Assembly (NCBI RefSeq): GCF_003569005.1 | Contig: NZ_BCUR01000004.1 | Span: 861,425-925,424 of the forward strand | Direction of reading: 5' to 3' | Origin: Vibrio superstes | GTDB taxonomy: Bacteria > Pseudomonadota > Gammaproteobacteria > Enterobacterales > Vibrionaceae | DNA length: 64,000 nucleotides | Part shown: positions 54,141-63,627 of the stretch, piece after piece | Numbering within the stretch: position 1 is the stretch's first letter | Layout of the letters: each line of letters starts with the position of its first letter | Program-made: the position numbers and the translations under genes | The notes under the pieces: generated by a model | What the model was told of the DNA's origin: nothing | Databases searched by the model: none | What the model saw: the letters and a program-made list of their open reading frames with translations, nothing else

Positions 54141-55262
54141 ATGATGCGAGTAGGTTTAGTTGGCTGGCGCGGTATGGTTGGCTCAGTTTTAATGCAACGA
54201 ATGGTCGAAGAGCGCGATTTTGATCTGATTGAGCCCGTTTTCTACAGCACCTCTCAGGTGGGTATTCCAGCGCCTGTTTACGCAGGAAAAGATGCCGGTA
54301 TGCTACAGGACGCTTTTGATATCGAAAGCCTTAAGCAGTTGGATGCCATTGTTACCTGTCAGGGTGGCAGCTACACAGAGAAGGTTTACCCTGCATTGAA
54401 GCAAGCGGGTTGGAAAGGCTACTGGATTGATGCGGCTTCTACACTGCGCATGGACAATGACTCCATCATTACTCTAGACCCTGTGAACCTCGAGCAAATC
54501 CAACAAGGCATTCATTCAGGTACTTCTACCTTTGTTGGTGGTAACTGCACAGTAAGTTTGATGCTGATGGCTCTTGGCGGTCTGTATGAAAAAGGTCTTG
54601 TTGAGTGGATGAGCGCAATGACGTACCAGGCAGCTTCTGGCGCTGGTGCTAAAAACATGCGTGAGCTGATTTCTCAAATGGGCGTAGTGCAGCAATCTGT
54701 TGCGACTGAGCTTGCTGATCCAGCAACGTCTATTTTAGATATTGATCGTAAGGTTGCAGAAACTATCCGATCTGATGCTTTCCCTACAGAGCAGTTTGGC
54801 GCTCCGTTAGCGGGTTCTTTGATCCCTTGGATTGACGTTAAACGCGAAAACGGCCAAAGCAAAGAAGAGTGGAAAGCGGGCGTTGAAGCAAACAAGATTC
54901 TTGGACTCGATGGCAACCCGATTGCTATTGATGGTACTTGTGTTCGTATCGGCGCAATGCGCTGTCACGCACAAGCACTGACTATCAAGCTGAAGCAAAA
55001 CGTACCTATGGATGAGATCGAAGAGATCATTGGTACGCATAACGATTGGGTTAAGGTGATTCCTAACGAGCGTGACATCACAGCTCAAGAGCTTACTCCA
55101 GCTAAAGTGACAGGTACTATGTCTGTTCCTGTTGGTCGCCTGCGTAAGATGGCGATGGGCGACGACTTCTTGAATGCCTTTACTGTTGGTGACCAACTAC
55201 TATGGGGTGCTGCAGAACCGCTACGTCGTACACTGCGTATCATTCTGGCTGAGAAGTCTTAA
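54141..55262 (+). CDS. asd: Aspartate-semialdehyde dehydrogenase
   Basis: 373 residues from the ATG at 54141, with GGAG 7 bases upstream; an upstream in-frame ATG at 54084 gives no plausible protein. N-terminal NADP site [12 protein letters not shown], catalytic Cys in [11 protein letters not shown] (about 136), and [16 protein letters not shown] with the active-site His. Makes aspartate semialdehyde for Lys, Thr, Met and diaminopimelate. Close to the E. coli type. Single gene with its own terminator. Confidence 0.95.
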   Translation: MMRVGLVGWRGMVGSVLMQRMVEERDFDLIEPVFYSTSQVGIPAPVYAGKDAGMLQDAFDIESLKQLDAIVTCQGGSYTEKVYPALKQAGWKGYWIDAASTLRMDNDSIITLDPVNLEQIQQGIHSGTSTFVGGNCTVSLMLMALGGLYEKGLVEWMSAMTYQAASGAGAKNMRELISQMGVVQQSVATELADPATSILDIDRKVAETIRSDAFPTEQFGAPLAGSLIPWIDVKRENGQSKEEWKAGVEANKILGLDGNPIAIDGTCVRIGAMRCHAQALTIKLKQNVPMDEIEEIIGTHNDWVKVIPNERDITAQELTPAKVTGTMSVPVGRLRKMAMGDDFLNAFTVGDQLLWGAAEPLRRTLRIILAEKS

Positions 55263-55372
55263 TGGTTTAAATGCCTTAGTTGTTTTGAAAGCGCCCTATG
55301 GGCGCTTTTTTTGTTTGTGGGAAATGGAGATGTAAGGGGTCAGTGGCAAGTTGCAGAGGAGCTTTAGAACAA
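55263..55372. other. Spacer between asd terminator and the insertion element
   Basis: The asd terminator (55288-55312) is followed by about 60 bases of plain spacer up to the IS. Confidence 0.5.
55288..55312 (+). terminator. Terminator after asd
   Basis: AAAGCGCCC-TAT-GGGCGCTTT and a T-run. Confidence 0.9.
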
Positions 55373-55381
55373 TGTCATATA

Positions 55382-55392
55382 TGGACCCACCC
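55382..55392 (+). repeat. IS left inverted repeat
   Basis: TGGACCCACCC, exact inverse of the copy at 56752-56762. Confidence 0.8.
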
Positions 55393-55663
55393 AGTTTGCA
55401 AGTCATTTTACATTCTTGGTTATTGAGTCATTGTCGTTCATATATTCGGCCTGTTTACTGAGCTCTATCGTGCTCATGGCCTTGATGTAATCTGCACCCA
55501 ATGCTCTTTATCATTCCCACGGCTTCTGATGAGCCAATGACGGTGTCAGAGTTTCACTGGGGCGGGATGACCGCTAACCATCGATGTAAAATGTATCGCA
55601 ACTGACGATGAGTGTTGTTTAACTAGTTAATTCCCTACTGTTTAGATCGTTAGCATTATCAAG
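55393..55663 (-). ncRNA. Candidate seekRNA/bridge-RNA region of the IS
   Basis: 271 non-coding bases between the left inverted repeat and the transposase stop, i.e. downstream of the transposase gene. In IS1111-type elements the guide RNA is encoded in this position. I infer it by location only; no RNA fold was computed. Confidence 0.35.
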
Positions 55664-56683
55664 TTATGCTTCTTTAAGTTGGTACGGTTTGTTGTGTGTA
55701 ATCACAGACCAGACAATGCGTGCCAACTTATTTGCTAATGCTACACAGGCTTTGTTAAAGCTTTTCTCATGCTTCAGCTTAGTTGCCCAGACGCTCACCT
55801 TGTCTTCTTTCCTATCTGCATATTGGAGTACACTCCTCGCTCCGTGTATCAGAAGCGCTCTGAGTACGACGTTACCTTTCTTGGTGATGCCATACAGTTG
55901 AGATTTCCCTCCAGTTGAGAACTGTCTCGGAACCAGACCACACCAAGCAGAGAAGTGTCGACCACTCTTAAACTGTGTCCCTTTCCCAATGGCTGCATAC
56001 AACGCTAGCGCGGTGATAGGTCCGATACCCACGACACTTTGCGCTATCTGACAGACATAATTTTCTTTAGCAAAAGCCTTTAGCTTGCTCTCGACCTGTT
56101 CAATACGGTCGTTTAAGGACAAGAACTCCAGGTACAGTTCATTGAACAACTCTCTAGCGACCCAGGTCAGTTCGTTACCTGAGTCTTCTAAGAACTCAGG
56201 AACGGACCTACGCAAGGCTGAGATACCTCGATTCATACAGAGCCCATACTCAAGCAGTAATCCTCGTATCTGGTTCATTAGTTGAGTGCGTTGCTTAATC
56301 AAGCGTTGCCTAATACGCAGGTACATTTGAGCGTCTTGTTGGTCAATGGTTTTTATCGGTACAAACGTCATATTGTCACGTTGTGCGGCTTCCGCTATCG
56401 CTTCTGCGTCGTTGTAGTCATTCTTATTTTTACGACGATATGAAGTGACATGTTGCGGAGGGACGAGTTTAACCTCATGCCCAAGCTTGATGAGCTCCCG
56501 AGCCAAGTGATTAGAGGCACCACAGGCTTCAATGGCAATCACTTGAGGTGTCAATTTGGCAAAGAATGAAAGTGTCGTAGCTCGCTTAAGTTGCTTCTTG
56601 CGAGTGATTTTTCCGCGTGATGTGACGAACACTGCATGAAAAACATTCTTGGCAATATCTAATCCGACCGTTACATTTGTCAT
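55664..56683 (-). CDS. IS110-family transposase (IS1111 type)
   Basis: 339 residues. N-terminal DEDD catalytic domain (VGLDIAKNVFHAVF with the first Asp; VIAIEACGASNHLAREL with Glu; KNDYNDAEAIAEAA with Asp-Asp) and C-terminal transposase_20 domain (IAQSVVGIGPITALALYAAIG; SAWCGLVPRQFSTGG; GNVVLRALLIHGAR) with its conserved Ser/Gly set. Full length with no frameshift, so the element may be active. Confidence 0.92.
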   Translation of the reverse strand: MTNVTVGLDIAKNVFHAVFVTSRGKITRKKQLKRATTLSFFAKLTPQVIAIEACGASNHLARELIKLGHEVKLVPPQHVTSYRRKNKNDYNDAEAIAEAAQRDNMTFVPIKTIDQQDAQMYLRIRQRLIKQRTQLMNQIRGLLLEYGLCMNRGISALRRSVPEFLEDSGNELTWVARELFNELYLEFLSLNDRIEQVESKLKAFAKENYVCQIAQSVVGIGPITALALYAAIGKGTQFKSGRHFSAWCGLVPRQFSTGGKSQLYGITKKGNVVLRALLIHGARSVLQYADRKEDKVSVWATKLKHEKSFNKACVALANKLARIVWSVITHNKPYQLKEA

Positions 56684-56751
56684 GTGGACCTACCCTTATT
56701 TAGATGCTTGTTTGTTCAACTTCATCTTGGCGCATTGTGACGCCGTGTAAA

Positions 56752-56762
56752 GGGTGGGTCCA
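56752..56762 (+). repeat. IS right inverted repeat
   Basis: GGGTGGGTCCA, partner of 55382-55392. Confidence 0.8.
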
Positions 56763-56770
56763 TTTCATTA

Positions 56771-57274
56771 TTCCCGAACGCTTCTATCGGGAATCTAGTT
56801 ACTCGCAATCCCACTGAACAGGTCCCCGATAAAAGACCTCGGGGACGACGGTAAATTTAATCCACTGCAATGGTTATGAGAGCCGTGTCATTCCCGAGAG
56901 CTTCTATCGGGAATCTAGTTACTCGCAATCCGACTGAACAGGTCCCCGATAAAAGACCTCGGGGACGACGGTAAATTTAATTCATTGCAATGATTATGAG
57001 AGCCCTGTCATTCCAGAGTGCTTCTATCGGGAATCTAGTTACTCGCAATCCGACTGAACAGGTCCCCGATAAAAGACTTCGGGGACGACGGTAAATTTAA
57101 TTCATTGCAATGGTTATGAAAGCCGTGTCATTCCCGAGTGCTTCTATCGGGAATCTGCTTGCGCGCAATCCCACTGAACAGGTCCCCGATAAAATACCTC
57201 GGGGACGACGGTAAATTTAATTCATTGCAATGGTTATGAGAACCGTGTCATTCCCGAGTGCTTCTATCGGGAAT
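56771..57274. repeat. Tandem array of 120-bp double-hairpin units
   Basis: Unit length is exactly 120 bases. Each unit has hairpin A (TTCCCGA / TCGGGAA around a 9-base loop) at 56771, 56891, 57011, 57131 and 57251, and hairpin B (GTCCCCGA / TCGGGGAC around a 9-base loop) at 56822, 56942, 57062 and 57182. Between them lie conserved spacers. Hairpin arms vary less than loops, and one A arm (57011, TTCCAGA) has a changed base that weakens pairing. The array is non-coding; it resembles REP/ERIC-like palindromic repeats. It ends in a degenerate unit at 57300-57360. Confidence 0.88.
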
Positions 57275-57299
57275 CTTTTAGTGTAAGGGTTTCAATTAG

Positions 57300-57360
57300 A
57301 TGCCCGATAGGAGACTTCAGGCATGGCAATATCACCGTCATTCCAGCCTTGAGTTGGAAT
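57300..57360. repeat. Degenerate repeat unit after the array
   Basis: A B-like hairpin (ATGCC / GGCAT arms at 57300-57324) and an A-like hairpin (TTCCA / TGGAA at 57341-57359) follow the array, with the same motif order but diverged sequence. Confidence 0.45.
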
Positions 57361-57446
57361 CTTAGGTCGATCGTGTCAGGCATAGTGCACTCTAAGATAC
57401 TGGCGTTCGACAGTATGACGGCTTATTTGCTAGTCACGGTATTAGA

Positions 57447-58334
57447 TTAATCGTAATCACCAGTGTTGCCAGTGATTTTCACCACGCGTTCTTCATGCTC
57501 AGGAAGTTCACTGCCACAGTGCTTGCAGTGAAATGCGTCCGGTTCGTGGTCATTTTTCATACAATTAGGGCACATCACAAGGTCTCTGTGGTCTCGATAG
57601 ACTTTTTTCTGCTGTTTAACTTCTTGGCTCATCTCTGCGGTGATGATGCCTGTGGGTACTGCCAGAATTGAGTAACCCAATAGCATGGTCAGCGATGCTA
57701 TTGCTCTGCCTAATGTGGTGACAGGGGATATGTCGCCATAACCAACAGTGGTGATGGTAACGATAGCCCAGTAAATACTGGTAGGAATGCTGGTAAAGCC
57801 GTTTTCTGGCCCTTCGATGATGTATAGCAATGCACCAAAGATGGTGACCAGTATGGCGACCATGCTAAAAAAGATGAAAATCTTGCGTCTAGAGTTCCAC
57901 AGGGAGCGCATGATGACATTGGAATCTTGAATGTATTGAACCAATTTCAAGATTCTGAAGATGCGCATTACCCTCAGCAGCCTGACAACCCCTAGGAAAT
58001 GCGCGTTAGGCACCAGCAATGCTATATAGAAGGGTAAGATGGCCATAAGGTCTACGAAGCCGTAGAAGCTCTTAGCGTAAGCCCAGGGCTTAGGTGAGCA
58101 ATACAGGCGCAATAGGTACTCTACGGTGAAGAGGGCAGTGAATAGAATCTCAAGATAATTGAGCTGCGTTCCCCACCTTTGATTTACCGATTCTACAGAG
58201 CCCATGATCAAAACCAGCAAAGAGCCGATGATGGAAGCAATCAAACAGATATCGAACCAACGGCCTAGTGGCGTATCGGTACGAAAAATAATCACATAAA
58301 GTCTGTATCTGAGAGTATGTTCTGGATGCGGCAT
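57447..58334 (-). CDS. Voltage-gated potassium channel with C-terminal zinc-ribbon-like tail
   Basis: 295 residues. Six membrane segments: S1-S3, a positively charged S4 (RLLRVMRIFRILKLVQ near 120), S5, pore loop with the K+ filter TTVGYGD (about 195), and S6 with GYSILAVPTG. The C-terminal 40 residues hold two CxxC pairs (CPNC and CKHC) in a zinc-ribbon pattern, unusual for a bacterial Kch-type channel. Ion channel of the inner membrane. Single gene; the repeat array lies beyond its stop. Confidence 0.9.
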   Translation of the reverse strand: MPHPEHTLRYRLYVIIFRTDTPLGRWFDICLIASIIGSLLVLIMGSVESVNQRWGTQLNYLEILFTALFTVEYLLRLYCSPKPWAYAKSFYGFVDLMAILPFYIALLVPNAHFLGVVRLLRVMRIFRILKLVQYIQDSNVIMRSLWNSRRKIFIFFSMVAILVTIFGALLYIIEGPENGFTSIPTSIYWAIVTITTVGYGDISPVTTLGRAIASLTMLLGYSILAVPTGIITAEMSQEVKQQKKVYRDHRDLVMCPNCMKNDHEPDAFHCKHCGSELPEHEERVVKITGNTGDYD

Positions 58335-58432
58335 ATCAATTTAACTTAAATCAGTAATAACAATAGGATAGCACGTAGTTTTAAGGCAGCTCGAAAAAGA
58401 AACCTTGCGTACATATTTGTTTAACTAGAACA

Positions 58433-58459
58433 AAAAAAGCACCGCAAAGGTGCTTTTTT
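58433..58459 (-). terminator. Terminator of ychE
   Basis: AAAAAAGCACC-GCAAA-GGTGCTTTTTT; T-run on both strands. Confidence 0.85.
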
Positions 58460-58490
58460 GTACGAATTAGGATGTGTTTCCAGATATTGC

Positions 58491-59132
58491 TTAGTTCATC
58501 AAGCCAGGGAATAGCGCGCCAATTCCGTTAGCAATGAACTCTATGCCCAGCGCACCTAGTATCAAACCCATGATACGTGTGATGACGTTGATTCCTGTTT
58601 GCCCTAAAAAACGTACGATGAAAGGGGCAGAGCGGAACAACACCCAACAGCAAAAAGAGAACACGATTACGGTAATGGTGACCGCTACATAATCTATTGG
58701 ACCTGTGTGATTTGATCCAAATACGATGGTTGAACTGATAGCACCTGGTCCGGCCATTAGCGGCATTGCTAGTGGAACTACGCCTACTTGTTCCTTACTA
58801 ATACTCTCTGCTTTTTCTTGTTTGTTTTGTTTCTGCTCACCTAATTGGCCGTTCATCATTGCAAAGGCGATGCTGACCAAAAGTAAGCCACCTGCAATAC
58901 GAAACGAGTCAAGAGAGATACTAAACACGTCAAGTAACATCTGACCTGCAAACAAAGACACAATCAAAATTACCGCTACAGCAATGTTCGCTGTTGAGGC
59001 CGTTTTAATGCGTTCTTCTGGAGATAGATGATTCGTTAATGACACGAAAATCGGCATGATGCCCACAGGGTTAACTATGGCAAATAAGCCAACAAAAAAC
59101 TGTAGATATACAGCAATGTCCATACCTTGCAT
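58491..59132 (-). CDS. ychE: MarC-family membrane protein YchE
   Basis: 213 residues, six membrane segments, UPF0056/MarC pattern: FVGLFAIVNPVGIMPIFVSLT near the N-terminus (about 12-32), and VPLAMPLMAGPGAISSTIV (about 119-137). Function unknown. Its position beside adhE is the same as in E. coli. Start ATG at 59132 has AAGG 8 bases upstream. Confidence 0.9.
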   Translation of the reverse strand: MQGMDIAVYLQFFVGLFAIVNPVGIMPIFVSLTNHLSPEERIKTASTANIAVAVILIVSLFAGQMLLDVFSISLDSFRIAGGLLLVSIAFAMMNGQLGEQKQNKQEKAESISKEQVGVVPLAMPLMAGPGAISSTIVFGSNHTGPIDYVAVTITVIVFSFCCWVLFRSAPFIVRFLGQTGINVITRIMGLILGALGIEFIANGIGALFPGLMN

Positions 59133-59735
59133 TAGCGAGCCTTAATAAGAAAAACAGGGTGTAAGAAAATTCCGCGCTACTTTAATCAAGGACGAGAAAT
59201 TACGCCAGTGAAACTTTCAAGTATTCACCTGAAGTTTTCTAAATCATAGCGCATTTGTCATTAGATAAACTAATGCGATATTTTTGGTGTTTAGCGAGTA
59301 GAATGCAGTGTGTTTTTTGTGCTGAAAGATAAGTGTAGTAAGAACTTATAAGGAAGAATAAAAAATTAAAAGCCTAGTGAAATTTCTCGTTGTCCTATAC
59401 CCAACAATGGTTATACTAGGGTCTGGCACGTTTTGGACGGCCTACAGAATTTGAAAATTTATGACGTAATGGAATTTTAATTACGTAGTAATAGATGTAC
59501 TTTCATGGATGAGATCAGAGTCACAGATTGGTGTATTTGTCATACAATATGGCATTTAGAATTAGCTTAGCTAATAACCATTTGGTGGTAGTTCTTTCAA
59601 ACTAAGTGATCTGAATCAATTTTATTCGCAGAGTGAAATAATATACTCGTCTGTGAAAGCTATTTACTAAGTTGTGTTGTTTAACGAACAAACCTTACTA
59701 AAAAGTTTTTAATTTAAAATATCTAGGAGATAATT
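59133..59735. other. adhE upstream region
   Basis: 603 AT-rich bases between ychE and adhE, with the promoter and FNR-like site listed separately near its end. No gene seen. Confidence 0.6.
59606..59647 (+). promoter_or_regulatory. adhE promoter with FNR-like box
   Basis: GTGAT-CTGA-ATCAA at 59606-59619 matches FNR consensus TTGAT-N4-ATCAA at 9 of 10 fixed positions. A TATACT hexamer lies at 59642-59647. If transcription starts 7 bases later (about 59654), the box centre (59612.5) falls at -41.5, the class II activator position. No good -35 element is present, consistent with activator dependence. Confidence 0.6.
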
Positions 59736-62408
59736 ATGCCTGTAACTAATATGGCTGAACTGGACGCTCTAGTAGCTCGCGTTAAAGCGGCTCAAGAAGA
59801 GTTCGCAACTTTTTCTCAGGAGAAAGTTGATGCGATCTTCCGTGCGGCTTCTCTAGCAGCTAACCACGCTCGTATTCCACTAGCTCAACAAGCAGTTGCG
59901 GAATCTGGCATGGGCATCGTCGAAGACAAGGTTATCAAGAACCACTTTGCTTCTGAGTTTATCTATAACAAGTATAAAGACGAAAAAACCTGTGGCATCT
60001 TAGAAGAAGATGACAACCTAGGCACAATGACTATCGCAGAACCTGTTGGTATCATCTGTGGTATCGTTCCAACAACGAACCCAACATCTACTGCAATCTT
60101 CAAATCTCTAATCTCTCTTAAAACACGTAACGGCATCATCTTCTCGCCACACCCACGTGCTAAGAACTCTACTAATGATGCAGCTAAACTAGTTCTAGAT
60201 GCAGCAGTAGCAGCGGGTGCTCCAAAAGACATCATCGGTTGGATTGACCAGCCTTCAGTTGAGCTATCTAACGGCCTAATGAAGCACGACGGCATCGCTC
60301 TTATCCTTGCAACTGGTGGTCCAGGCATGGTTAAAGCAGCTTACTCTTCTGGTAAGCCAGCAATCGGTGTTGGTGCGGGTAACGTTCCAGTAGTTATCGA
60401 CGAAACTGCAGACATCAAGCGTGCTGTAGCTTCTATCCTTATGTCTAAGACGTTCGATAACGGCGTAGTATGTGCTTCTGAGCAGGCTGCAATCGTTGTT
60501 GACGAAGTATACGACGAAGTTAAAGAGCGTTTTGCTTCTCACAAAGCACACGTACTAAGCAAAGCTGACGCAAACAAAGTACGTAAAGTACTTCTTATCG
60601 ATGGCAACCTAAACGCTAAGATCGTAGGTCAACCTGCTCCAGCAATCGCTGAAATGGCGGGTGTTAAAGTTCCTGCTGACACTAAAGTTCTAGTAGGTGA
60701 AGGTCTAGGTAAAGTTTCTTACGACGACGAGTTCGCACACGAGAAACTATCTCCAACTCTAGGTCTATTCCGTGCTGATAACTTCGAAGACGCTGTTGCT
60801 CAAGCAGTAACTATGGTTGAGATTGGCGGTATCGGTCACACATCTGGCCTATACACTAACCAAGATACTAACGCAGACCGTATCCGTTACTTCGGTGACA
60901 AGATGAAGACTGCACGTATCCTAATCAACATCCCTACTACTCACGGTGGTATCGGTGACCTTTACAACTTCAACGTTGCACCTTCTCTAACTCTAGGTTG
61001 TGGTTCTTGGGGTGGTAACTCTATCTCTGAGAACGTAGGTCCTAAGCACCTTATCAACAAGAAAACTGTAGCGAAGCGAGCTGAAAACATGTTGTGGCAC
61101 AAACTACCTAAGTCTATCTACTTCCGTCGTGGTAGCCTTCCAATCGCTCTTGGCGACCTAGAAGGTAAGAAACGCGCATTCCTAGTTACTGACCGTTTCC
61201 TATTTAACAACGGTTACGCTGATGACGTAGTTAAACTACTTAAAGCTCAAGGCATCGAAGTTCAAGTATTCTTCGACGTGGAAGCAGATCCAACACTATC
61301 TGTTGTTGAGAAAGGCGCTGAAGCAATGAAGAGCTTCCAGCCTGACGTTATCCTAGCTCTAGGTGGCGGTTCTCCAATGGATGCTGCTAAGATCATGTGG
61401 GTAATGTACGAGCACCCAGAAACTCACTTCGCTGAACTAGCGATGCGCTTCATGGACATCCGTAAGCGTATCTACAAGTTCCCTAAAATGGGTCAAAAAG
61501 CTGAGCTTGTATGTATCACTACAACTTCAGGTACTGGTTCAGAGGTTACTCCATTCGCTGTTGTTACAGACGACAAGACGGGTGCTAAGTACCCACTAGC
61601 TGACTACGAAATCACGCCAAACATGGCTATCGTTGATGCGAACCTTGTAATGAACATGCCTAAGTCTCTAACAGCGTTCGGTGGTTACGATGCAGTAACT
61701 CACGCACTAGAAGCTTATGTTTCTGTTCTTGCGAACGAGTACTCTGACGGTCAAGCTCTACAAGCTCTTAAGATGCTTAAAGAGTACCTACCTTCAAGCT
61801 ACGCGAATGGTGCAAACGACCCAATCGCTCGTGAGAAAGTACACAACGCAGCAACTATCGCTGGTGTTGCATTTGCGAACGCATTCCTAGGTGTGTGTCA
61901 CTCAATGGCTCACAAAATTGGTGCTGAGTTCCACTTGCCACACGGCCTTGCTAACGCACTACTTATCTCTAACGTTGTACGTTACAACGCGAACGATAAC
62001 CCAACTAAGCAAACTGCATTCTCTCAGTACGACCGTCCGCAAGCACGTCGTCGTTACGCTGAAGTTGCAGACCACCTAGGCCTAAGCCAAGAAGGTGACC
62101 GTACAGCTCAGAAGATTGAACGTCTTCTAACTTGGTTGGACGAGCTTAAGACTGACCTAGACATTCCTAAGTCAATCAAAGAAGCGGGTGTTTCTGAAGC
62201 AGACTTCGTTGCTAAGCTTGATGAGTTAGCGGTTGAAGCGTTCGATGACCAATGTACTGGTGCTAACCCACGTTACCCTCTAATCACAGAGCTAAAAGAA
62301 GTTCTAATGTCTGCATACCACGGTACTGCATTCGTTGAAGGTGAAACGTTCGAAGGTACTACAGTAATCAAGAAAAAAGCTGACCAAAAGCCAGCTAAAG
62401 CGAAGTAG
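59736..62408 (+). CDS. adhE: Bifunctional acetaldehyde/alcohol dehydrogenase
   Basis: 890 residues, full length. N-terminal acetaldehyde dehydrogenase (1-440) with catalytic Cys in DNGVVCASEQAA (about 248), a linker, and an iron-dependent alcohol dehydrogenase (about 450-870) with ALGGGSPMDAAK and the metal-binding HALEAY and GVCHSMAHKIG motifs. It forms filaments (spirosomes) and converts acetyl-CoA to ethanol in anaerobic growth, regenerating NAD+. AGGAG Shine-Dalgarno. Strongly biased codon use (CTA for Leu, CGT for Arg, GGT for Gly) suggests high expression. Confidence 0.97.
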   Translation: MPVTNMAELDALVARVKAAQEEFATFSQEKVDAIFRAASLAANHARIPLAQQAVAESGMGIVEDKVIKNHFASEFIYNKYKDEKTCGILEEDDNLGTMTIAEPVGIICGIVPTTNPTSTAIFKSLISLKTRNGIIFSPHPRAKNSTNDAAKLVLDAAVAAGAPKDIIGWIDQPSVELSNGLMKHDGIALILATGGPGMVKAAYSSGKPAIGVGAGNVPVVIDETADIKRAVASILMSKTFDNGVVCASEQAAIVVDEVYDEVKERFASHKAHVLSKADANKVRKVLLIDGNLNAKIVGQPAPAIAEMAGVKVPADTKVLVGEGLGKVSYDDEFAHEKLSPTLGLFRADNFEDAVAQAVTMVEIGGIGHTSGLYTNQDTNADRIRYFGDKMKTARILINIPTTHGGIGDLYNFNVAPSLTLGCGSWGGNSISENVGPKHLINKKTVAKRAENMLWHKLPKSIYFRRGSLPIALGDLEGKKRAFLVTDRFLFNNGYADDVVKLLKAQGIEVQVFFDVEADPTLSVVEKGAEAMKSFQPDVILALGGGSPMDAAKIMWVMYEHPETHFAELAMRFMDIRKRIYKFPKMGQKAELVCITTTSGTGSEVTPFAVVTDDKTGAKYPLADYEITPNMAIVDANLVMNMPKSLTAFGGYDAVTHALEAYVSVLANEYSDGQALQALKMLKEYLPSSYANGANDPIAREKVHNAATIAGVAFANAFLGVCHSMAHKIGAEFHLPHGLANALLISNVVRYNANDNPTKQTAFSQYDRPQARRRYAEVADHLGLSQEGDRTAQKIERLLTWLDELKTDLDIPKSIKEAGVSEADFVAKLDELAVEAFDDQCTGANPRYPLITELKEVLMSAYHGTAFVEGETFEGTTVIKKKADQKPAKAK

Positions 62409-62454
62409 TTCGACTCTTGAAAAGTGGGCTTGAAAGAGTCCACACTGAATAGAC

Positions 62455-62487
62455 AAATCCCAGCGCTGAAAGGTGCTGGGATTTTTT
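62455..62487 (+). terminator. Terminator after adhE
   Basis: AAATCCCAGC / GCTGGGATTT arms, then a T-run. Confidence 0.88.
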
Positions 62488-62636
62488 ATGTGTGCTCGAA
62501 AAGAAGAAGACTCATACCAATCGTATTAAATAACTGATCATCCTAGCTTGTTAAAACACTCGATAACGGCGTTAGAATTTTTGATTGTAGAATAACTACT
62601 TATCAAAAAGTTCTGCCTTGTTATCCAGCGTTTTTC

Positions 62637-63554
62637 CTACGCTATTTCTGACCTGTGATTGGTATAAAAGCGATACAAAATTTTAGGGTTATCGACTAGC
62701 ACTTTCTGGATCAGTTCAGCGTCGTTGTTTGTCTGTACAGATAATAGATTTAATAAATGCACATCATCTGGCATGACGTTGCCCGCGATAGTTTCACTTG
62801 GATGTGGCCAATCTGTGCCCCATAGGATTTTGTCGGCGTTAGTCGCTATATAGGCTTTGCCAATAGCTAGGGTATCAGAAAAACTTGGCGAGCCTGACTT
62901 ACTATCGTGATACGCCGCCGACACCTTCACCCAGGCTTTATTTGCGTTCATGAGCTGGCAGATAATATCAAAAGCAGGGTGCTTTATTCCCTCTCCAGCC
63001 GGTAAGTGCCCTCTATGGTCGAAAACCACATCGCAAGGCAAAGAAAATAATAGATCTTTCATCGCAACTATCATGTCCGCGGTTACCCAAAAGCAAATAT
63101 GCCAGTTGAGCGGCGCGATTTTTTCTGCGCAGCGCTGAATCAAGCCTAAATCAAGGTCTTCAAACTCGGTGATCATAAACCGAATTCCGCATACACCTAG
63201 TTGATCCATTTCTTGTAGCTGAGAAAAAGAGAAGCTGTCATCGATAGTCACAACTGCCCGAGCACTATCACCAAGTTGCTGCATCGCATCTAGGGTGCAT
63301 TGGTTATTAGTACCGTAGGCAGAAGGGGTTACAATGACATTTCTCGAAAAGCCAATTTTGTTCTGTAATTGTTTATACATAGCAACAGTGGCTGTGGGAA
63401 TGTTAGTGGTATCTTCGTCACGATAAGCAAAATTATCCGGGTCGAAGATGTGATGGTGGCAGTCACAGCTTCCCTCTGGTACTGCAAGAGATAGAGATGC
63501 TTTGCTAGTGGTAAAAGGTATGTTGTCGCCTGATGAGAAATACTGTTTGGTCAT
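62637..63554 (-). CDS. Amidohydrolase-2 family protein (PDC hydrolase/LigI-like)
   Basis: 305 residues, TIM-barrel metal hydrolase of COG3618. Metal site HxH at DCHHHIFDPDNF (about 32), further motifs VVFDHRGHLPAGEG (His, about 192) and LWGTDWPHPS (Asp, about 250). LigI-like enzymes act on lactones such as 2-pyrone-4,6-dicarboxylate or galactarolactones. The substrate is unknown here. Next upstream on the same strand is an edge-truncated SDR (73 bases), so the two may be an operon. Confidence 0.8.
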   Translation of the reverse strand: MTKQYFSSGDNIPFTTSKASLSLAVPEGSCDCHHHIFDPDNFAYRDEDTTNIPTATVAMYKQLQNKIGFSRNVIVTPSAYGTNNQCTLDAMQQLGDSARAVVTIDDSFSFSQLQEMDQLGVCGIRFMITEFEDLDLGLIQRCAEKIAPLNWHICFWVTADMIVAMKDLLFSLPCDVVFDHRGHLPAGEGIKHPAFDIICQLMNANKAWVKVSAAYHDSKSGSPSFSDTLAIGKAYIATNADKILWGTDWPHPSETIAGNVMPDDVHLLNLLSVQTNNDAELIQKVLVDNPKILYRFYTNHRSEIA

Positions 63555-63627
63555 GGTAATATCGCTGAATTTCCGTGTAACTCAGTATAGAGGATAGAAC
63601 CTCTATTACTTAAGATAAATCATTGAT

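Larger units (their letters stand above)
55379..56764 (-). mobile_element. IS110-family (IS1111-type) insertion sequence
   Basis: About 1.39 kb. Eleven-base inverted repeats TGGACCCACCC (55382-55392) and GGGTGGGTCCA (56752-56762) flank one transposase gene; repeats near the ends fit the IS1111 subgroup, which has subterminal inverted repeats unlike other IS110 elements. No target-site duplication is evident, as expected. The exact ends are uncertain by a few bases. The right end abuts the first hairpin of the repeat array at 56771. Confidence 0.75.

Noticed and set aside
56771..57274. CRISPR array
   Set aside because: Units are 120 bases, both hairpins and spacers are conserved, and there are no unique spacers or cas genes.
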